Assembly (NCBI GenBank): GCA_963922205.1
Contig: CAWUHX010000071.1
Coordinates: forward strand, 186,001 to 250,000
Length of the DNA: 64,000 nt
Direction: 5' to 3'
DNA from: Romanomermis culicivorax
Lineage: Eukaryota; Nematoda; Enoplea; Mermithida; Mermithidae
The notes under the pieces are model-generated. The model ran no database searches. It saw only the letters and a list, made by a program, of their open reading frames with translations, and was not told where the DNA came from. The position numbers and the translations under genes are program-made. Below are positions 57,667 through 64,000 of this stretch, piece by piece (positions within the stretch are counted from its first letter, which is position 1; each line of letters starts with the position of its first letter).

Positions 57667-58979
57667 CTTAAAGCCTTACAGTAGATGTATTTCGCTTGAA
57701 TAATGTAGGGAGAAAAAATTTGTTGTGGATTTGAAACAGGATTACAGAGAATTTTAGTTTACGGATAATAACAATTTTCTAAGTAACCTTATCTGTAAGG
57801 GAAGATTTACTGATCTTCGCAAGTCATTTTATGCAAAATTTTAGTTTTCCATTCATAAGATTAAAATGCACTTCAACATTCTTCACGTGATAAGAAATAC
57901 ATTATTACATTCTTTTTACATGTTATAAACAAGAATGTGAACACTAATGAAACACTAGAAAATCAACCTTTCTAAAAGTCGTTGATGCAAGCGGACAACG
58001 ACTCAACCACCGTACTTGTGAATTGTGAAAGTAGCCTCAGATCAAAAATTGAGTCAGGGCCAGTTTGATTGGAAAACTGGCTAACAGTACAGAGAAAAAA
58101 TTGTGTTCAACATGATAATTTCATTTTTATTTTGTTCAAGTGTGCAGACTGTCCCATAGGGAGGAGTACGAACGAGGGGGTATTACCCCTACCCGAAGTC
58201 CTAAGAATTGATCACTGGGTGGTTAGTTTTGTCAAAACTGGTGCATTTATATTGGACCTTTAGCTATTCATTGCCGCCGCAAATTATTAAATTTACTACT
58301 ATCTGAAAATCTGACCTTAGGAGCTCTTGATAGACTCTGAAATAAGCCCGACAATCAACTTTGATTGCATTTTGTCTATTTTCTTCGAAATAAATGTACT
58401 ACAGCCGGTTTTCTGAGCTGATTTGGCTCGGCAAAGACGGAGAGGATTTGAGAACCAACCGAATTTCTGTATACACTGACTACAAATAAACCCATATTGT
58501 TTTTGAAAGTATATGCGATTGTTATGATAGCATGCTCTTTCATGTTAGAGTCATGCGCAGTGTTAGACAATGAAAGAAGTTCATGCTGGTTGAAGAATCC
58601 AGATTTTCGCTTGGGGGCCAGATCTCTGATCTTCGGTTGTCTATCATCAATCCAAAATTAATGTTATTTTTACTGTTTTGCCCATTTCTAGCTGATTTTT
58701 TTTGTTATCCAGTTGGATGACCGCAGTGTCTGGCTGATTGAAAACATCAGTACATCGCCCATGCCTAGTCATTTGCTACATGGTCATCTCAGCTCATTTT
58801 GACATACACTATTCAAAGCTCACACATGAAAATCCACAAAATTAAATTATCAAATTATGCCTCTTCCTTGAACTTCAGCCTTGAGAATTATGTTGTTACG
58901 TCTTATAATCACTCATGTCAAAGTTTCATGAATACGGAAATCCATAGGCAACTCCTAGAATAGTTCAGGAATCACTGGC
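57667..58979. other. No recognised gene
   Basis: Only short frames. Around 58140-58200 there is another GACTGTCCCATAGGGAGGA / GGGGTATTACCCC block related to the ends of the 55491-57666 element, suggesting a fragment of the same family. Confidence 0.5.
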
Positions 58980-59190
58980 ATACCAGTAATTGTGGGAGGG
59001 CTGTCGAGGACCTCCACCCCCAACTTGGTCGAACCCTATACCCATCGGAACCCCCACTCTCAACTTCGTCAACCCTATACCCAACCCCGCACACTTGAAA
59101 AAAAGTGGCTTTTTGGGAAAATTATCGAATTTTTTTGCGTTTTTTCGACCCCCACACACAAATTTTGGGATCCCCGGAGCGGGTCGGAGT
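58980..59190 (+). repeat. ATACCTGTA-family MITE, copy 3 (right end lost)
   Basis: CATACCAGTAATTGTGGGAG at left, internal CCCTATACCCA and TTTTTGGGAAAATTATCG as in the 31210 copy; the right terminus is degraded near 59190. Confidence 0.65.
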
Positions 59191-59284
59191 CCCTATTACT
59201 TTTGACTTTCATTCACTAATATCGCTGATTAAATTAGTATTTTCAGCATGCAATAATTTAAGTCCCGATTACTGTAGTTATCGT

Positions 59285-59440
59285 CGCCGGGCGCTGAATA
59301 ACCGTGTGTCATGCCAATGATTATTCAGCGCCCGGCGCTGAATAAAAAAAAAATCATAATGCGTGGTTATGCAGCGCCGGGCGCTGAATAAAAAAAATAA
59401 TGAAATACTGTTATAGAGCGCCGGTCGCTGCATAGCGCCT
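59285..59440. repeat. Palindromic GCGCCGGGCGC satellite, array 2
   Basis: GCCGGGCGCTGAATAACC, ATTCAGCGCCCGGCGCTGAA and further units separated by A-rich spacers; same unit as 54610-54775. Confidence 0.75.
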
Positions 59441-59609
59441 GCCCAAAAAAACTTGTGTCAATGACACAAAAAAATTTTTTCTATTAGAAACATACTGAAA
59501 ACTGCGGAAAAGTTTTAGGCCGAAAGCTTGATAAAAAGTTAACGTTTAACGCATTAATTTTTTGTAAAAATCGTGCACAACCTATTTTTCTGCTAACTAT
59601 GTCAGTGAC

Positions 59610-59834
59610 ATACCTGTACTTGGAGGAGGGGGGTTGGGGGGGGAACTTGGCCAAACCTGTACCAAAAATCATTTACCCCCCCCCCTCCCAGTTTGGAAAA
59701 AATTAAAAAAATTTTCAAAAAAGTGTATGTTTTTTGGCCTTTTTTGGGAAAAATTTCGACTTTTTTCTACCCCCTCCCCCAAAATTTCGGATTTATCCCC
59801 CCCCCCCCCAACTGGTCGGAGGTCTTACAGGTAT
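59610..59834 (+). repeat. ATACCTGTA-family MITE, copy 4, complete
   Basis: Starts ACATACCTGTACTTGGAGG and ends GGTCTTACAGGTATG, giving clear inverted termini. Internal CCCCCC runs and TTTTTTGGGAAAAATTTCG match the other copies. Confidence 0.8.
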
Positions 59835-61070
59835 GGTCAGTGAGATATAATAACTGTGCAAGAAAATAGTCAAGAAATGGAATGCTGAGAGAATTTAAAT
59901 AACTAGAATTGTTCATAAAGTTCAAATTGATTCAATTTTCGACAACGAATATGAATATAATAGGATATATTTAACAACAATGTAAAGACTAGAGAAAATA
60001 AAGTCGAAAATAGTGTAAATCTTCGGTTGAAACATTGTACAAGTACCAACCATGTCGATTCCTCTATTTGAATCAATAAGAGTTTCAGTTTCAAATCCGA
60101 ATCTGACAGGATTAACAGAGAATATTCAGAATTTCTTTTCATTCATCAGTCATTGAAAGCCTATAAAGTCTGCTGCAACGATACTAATACACTGTTCGAA
60201 GAGTTCGCGTTCGGGTCGAATATACGAATAGGAAATATTATATTCATTGACTCGGCGCAAAGCGCCGAAATTTTTTTGAATTTTCAGCCCCTAAAACGTC
60301 TAAAAATCAAGGAAATTTAATGTTTGACCAGCCGAAAATTTTGTGCCAATTGGCATAAACGCTCAAAATTTTTTGTGCCATTCCAATTTTTTTTGTGAAA
60401 AAAGCCATGTTTTGGCATGAAAAAACACTGGTTGGTGGGCATTGGGTTTTTGGGTTGAGTGGTTTTTTTGCGTTGAAAAATTGAACATTTTTGGGTTTTT
60501 TAACTGAAAAATTCATTTTTTTTCCATTTTTTCTCAAGAATACACGTTTCTTCCTGATTTAACAATCAAATTCAGACACGTAAATTCATCAGCGGAAAAA
60601 TTAAAATTCGTTACAGCGTTGCTACAGTAATAACGAAATAAAGAATATTTCGGATAATTACATATATCTCAACGAAGAAGCAACCAATTTCAACGCACGA
60701 TGGTGAATTTTGCATAATTATCTGCTGTCTTCAACATAGCGTTGCGATATTCGAATATCACTTGCGTCTTTTCATTTCGGTATCATGGTTTACTGTAGCC
60801 AAAAATTTCAAATTCGTCCATGATGGTTACGAAACTTTTCAGGGTGGGTTATCTCACTTGGCGTGAATCATTTCACGTCCTACTGAACTCTACCACACGA
60901 AACTTAGATTTTCTGGTCGAAAGAAGAATGCTGATTCTAAATCTAGCTTTGCTTTTTTGCAATATGCAGTATCTTCAGATCTATCTGTTCCGGAATACGA
61001 GCTATCAACTATCACCTGAATCGACGTGGAGAGTTCAGACAACTTTAGTAACTGCAATGCAGTCTTTTCT
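59835..61070. other. No recognised gene
   Basis: A plus-strand frame at 60820-61215 (131 residues, hydrophobic, Phe/Leu-rich) overlaps the GCGGTTTTTT repeat and resembles no family I know. GGCGCAAAGCGCC at 60251-60263 is another family-H-type hairpin. CATGAAAAAACACTGG near 60416 resembles a hAT-type terminus. Confidence 0.4.
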
Positions 61071-61163
61071 GACAGTTTTTATGCGGCGGTTTTTTGGCGA
61101 TTTTCACATTTCTTGTTGCGGTTTTTTTCAGGTCATTTTGCGGTTTTTCACTAAAACCATCTG

Positions 61164-61380
61164 GCAACACTGGTGGAGCGAGAATTTCATCAATTTGATT
61201 GGTCGAAAATTGTAGTCTGCTGCTCCTAAACCGTGAGTCCAAGTCTAAGCCTGAGCCTATGCCTAAAAATAAACCCAAGCCTAAGCGTAGACCTAAGCCT
61301 AAGCCAGAAAATTTGTCAGAACAACTGAAAAAAGTCAATAAATTTTTTCGACCAATCAAATTGATGACAGATCTCGCTGC
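61164..61380. repeat. Foldback enclosing a degenerate CCTAAG hexanucleotide tract
   Basis: CATCAATTTGATTGGTCGAA at 61188 is inverted at 61345 (TTCGACCAATCAAATTGATG). Between them, 61235-61315 is an imperfect 6-nt repeat (CCTAAG, CCTGAG, CCTATG). It can be read as Lys-Pro repeats, but is better seen as a tract. Confidence 0.7.
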
Positions 61381-61757
61381 GTTATGCCTTCTGACAAATC
61401 CAAACACTAGCGTTTTTCTTCAATAGCCTACTGCCGTGCCGCGGTTTCGCGCCATATTTGCGGTTTTCGGTCGCCCTTCGCGCATTTTCTTTGAGGATAA
61501 AAATTTGGAGATGAGGAATAAATTTTGCGCATGGTTCTCATAGTGGAAAAAATTTTGAGGACAAAACCGAAAAGATGCATTTTTGGTGAAATGAAATGAA
61601 AAACTTTTGAAAGTAGAAAACTCAAAATTTTCTGGCGCTTGGTGCCGGTAATCGGTATAATAAACATTATCTTCTATCAGGCGATCCCGTTAGCATACCT
61701 GCTTCCACTTACTAATTAACTTTCAACAGTTTCTTTCTATCAATTGAGAGTTACCAG

Positions 61758-62215
61758 CAGTGTTTTTTTTGTACTCGGTCCATTTGTACTGGTACAAACG
61801 ACCTCTCAAAAACCGGTTGTACTTCAAAACGAAAAATTGCTGAAAAAAGGATTCATTGTTATAAAATGCAACAAACATGCTGTGAAATAAGAATACGTTG
61901 GATATTTCCACGAAACACATAAGAAGGCTACAAATTCAGACACATAAAACACTTGATCATGAGGCACAAAACATGCACTAGTGAAATACTCCACAAAAAG
62001 CTTTTATTATTATGCCACAGCTGCTAGTTTGTTGTTTTCGATTTGAACGCATAACAAACAAGTCCTACAAAGTCCATTGATACTGAATACTGACAGCTAT
62101 TGAGTAACAAAAAATTTTTTTGTCCTAAAATTTTCGTTTGTACCGGTGCAAACGAAGCCCAAATTTTTGTTTGTACTCTGGACCGTTTCGTTTGTAAAGT
62201 ACAAAAAAAATACTG
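61758..62215. mobile_element. hAT-type MITE A (458 bp) with perfect 8-bp duplication
   Basis: Left CAGTGTTTTTTTTGTAC, right GTACAAAAAAAATACTG, flanked by GTTACCAG at 61750-61757 and again at 62216-62223. Internal TTTGTAC/GTACAAA motifs at both ends. It is inserted three bases into the left end of the element at 62221-63048. Confidence 0.88.
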
Positions 62216-62220
62216 GTTAC

Positions 62221-63048
62221 CAGGGTTTTTTCGCACTTAGCAACTAAATTTCGGGCTGTGCAACCAATTTGTGTCTGTCAAGTTGCATAGTGCAACTTGA
62301 AGCCTGACTTTCCTGTTGATTAGGTTATAGGGTAGGGTTTATTGTCCGGAGATGCATTTGCGTTATAAAATGGAAAATAGTGAAAATTTTCCGGGGCTTG
62401 GCGCCGGATTTTAATTATATAGTAATTTTTCTTTACTATTCTAGTGCGCAGTTCGAAAATGTCATTCTAGCTAATGCTTACAGCTTTTAATTATCAACAT
62501 ATTATAGATAAATGTTTGATCCTGTGTTGTTTTTTGGCGGATTTAACGAATAGCAAGATTTTTCTTGATAATTTCCCAACATTCTTTATTTTGACATTTC
62601 TGCGATTAGAACATTTCGAGTATGAGTAGAAATTCTTGCTGGCTGAAGAATCGAAATTTTTGGTTGCTTTTCTCTAGAATTGTAGTCTGCTCCGCCCGAC
62701 TGAAAATTCATTGAATTTACTGAAAAATTAAAGTCTTCTGTCGTGGAAATAAAAGTTGAAAGATTCATTTTGCGGCGCTCTAGAATATAAAAATGCCAGA
62801 AAAATTTTCGGCACTACCCGCCGAACTAGTTACTTTTCATTTTCTCTTCAAAATTCAGAAAATTCGGTTTTTAAAGGCTAAAAGCGACGCGATTCGGATG
62901 AAATACAAGAAAACTAGCTTTTGGCCATTTTTCCGATAAAATTAGGCTAATTAATTGATTTTAGAGTGAGCAACCAAAAATTTATTTGTGCAACCTAAAT
63001 TTTTCCCCAAGTTGCACCTTGCAACCTGGCTTGTGCAAAAAAACCCTG
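62221..63048. mobile_element. hAT-type MITE B, interrupted at its left end by MITE A
   Basis: Left CAGGGTTTTTTCGCAC, right GTGCAAAAAAACCCTG. The flank to the left of MITE A reads GAGTTAC-like (GAGAGTTAC before CAG at 61755) and the right flank is GAGTTAC at 63049-63055. The subtermini carry GTGCAAC/GTTGCA motifs. No transposase. Confidence 0.78.
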
Positions 63049-64000
63049 GAGTTACATCGTCTCATTTTGTATACGTAAACAGTCAGTGTTTGGGGGGGGC
63101 GGTGGGGGGGACCCCCAAACATTGTTTTTTTAGCTAAATTTTATAAGGTTCGGGCGCAGCGCTCGCAGCGCTGTTGATGCTCTTCCAAATGAAGTTTTTA
63201 GTTCAAATAGTATCGAGGGTCTTAAAGGAATATAGTGTTTATACTTTCTGGTGAAATTGTGTGGTGGTAAATGCATTAAGTCCATAGTCTGGTGGACCAG
63301 GTTCAATTCTTGAAGTAGGTAGGATTTTTCTGTAGTGACAAGAAGTATGTGACATGTGTGCATATTTTGTGCAAATAAGTTCCTGAATGCCATGAGCGCC
63401 TCGATTTTCGAACTGATCTGGATAGCTGGCATCTTGAGGAGTTTGAAAATGACAGTTTGGACCATAATTGGGAGGGGAACCGACTTGTAAAAAAATTCGG
63501 TTTTATGCTAAAATCTTTTTTCCCCATTTGAAGAAAAACCCTCAAAAAATTTTCTCCACGAGGAAAAATCAATTTTGTTAGTTTCTTTGCTTAAAAATCG
63601 TTCAAAATTATTTCTAATATGTTTTTTAAACATTTCTCATTAACTTGCATCTTATTCCACCAAAAAACCGACATTTTTTGCCCAAGGTTTCGAGCTATGA
63701 CCTGCTCATAAATAAATATTTAAGTATGCTTACAAGAGCCAAGCAAGAGAATAATTCATTTGTTTTGTTCACAGATCGTACATTCGACTCCATTATTTGA
63801 TAACTTTCCTAGCCAAGTGAATTCAGATTACCAATGGATTCGAAACGACCGTTTTTTTGTTGTTGTGTTGTAGAGTCTTTTTGTGCATCATCTAGCAGCA
63901 TTTTTCATCATAACTGTGATCAGTCTTAAGTGTTCGGCATCAGAATTAATTGCAGAATTCTGTAAAGCACAAGCTTCTACATCAACAACTGTTCCAGCAA
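63049..64000. other. Right edge; one unassigned minus-strand frame
   Basis: A 111-residue minus-strand frame (63465-63130) has normal amino-acid composition but no recognised domain. It begins beside a GCGCTCGCAGCGCTG palindrome (63158-63172). It could be a transposon remnant. The last 400 bases show nothing. Confidence 0.3.

Overview
This is a 64 kb piece of AT-rich, intron-rich animal nuclear DNA. I recognise three split protein-coding genes in a dense field of old DNA transposons. A nematode, or a close ecdysozoan relative, is the best guess. The reasons are: a 53-nt intron; 3' splice sites of the TTTCAG/TTTTAG type; a splice acceptor one base upstream of the first receptor ATG, as expected for spliced-leader trans-splicing; an astacin of the nematode NAS type (TMGQRE and YC around the catalytic C-terminus, followed by EGF then CUB); abundant short TACTGTAG-like motifs; and a degenerate 6-nt CCTAAG tract. 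None of these fixes the species. No bacterial-type operon, rRNA, tRNA or CRISPR was seen.

Layout. (1) 615-6164, minus strand: aldose 1-epimerase (galactose mutarotase) in four exons. All four expected active-site residues are present, and the 3.5 kb first intron is filled with foldback DNA and MITEs. (2) About 6.4-18.5 kb: no confident gene; MITEs, direct and inverted repeats, a GTA microsatellite and two unexplained open frames. (3) 18583-27077, plus strand: a tachykinin-type neuropeptide receptor (class A GPCR) in six exons. (4) 28943-51577, minus strand: a gene of about 18 exons encoding a predicted 733-residue secreted metalloprotease: signal peptide, long polar propeptide with a furin site (RKKR), astacin catalytic domain, kringle, EGF, CUB. 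Reading phase agrees across every proposed junction. (5) 52-64 kb: no recognised gene; MITEs, G-rich repeats, palindromic satellites and two nested hAT-type elements whose insertion order can be read from their target-site duplications.

The three genes are not an obvious pathway: one is cytosolic sugar metabolism, one is peptide signalling at the membrane, one is extracellular proteolysis. The most interesting gene is the astacin with a kringle inserted between catalytic domain and EGF, an architecture I do not know from characterised astacins. Its introns carry a 2.8 kb hAT-like element, a 593-bp solo LTR, a nested pair of 2.3 and 1.3 kb elements and a roughly 100-bp minisatellite. Exon models were derived by eye from homology, splice consensus and phase; no transcript or database evidence was available.
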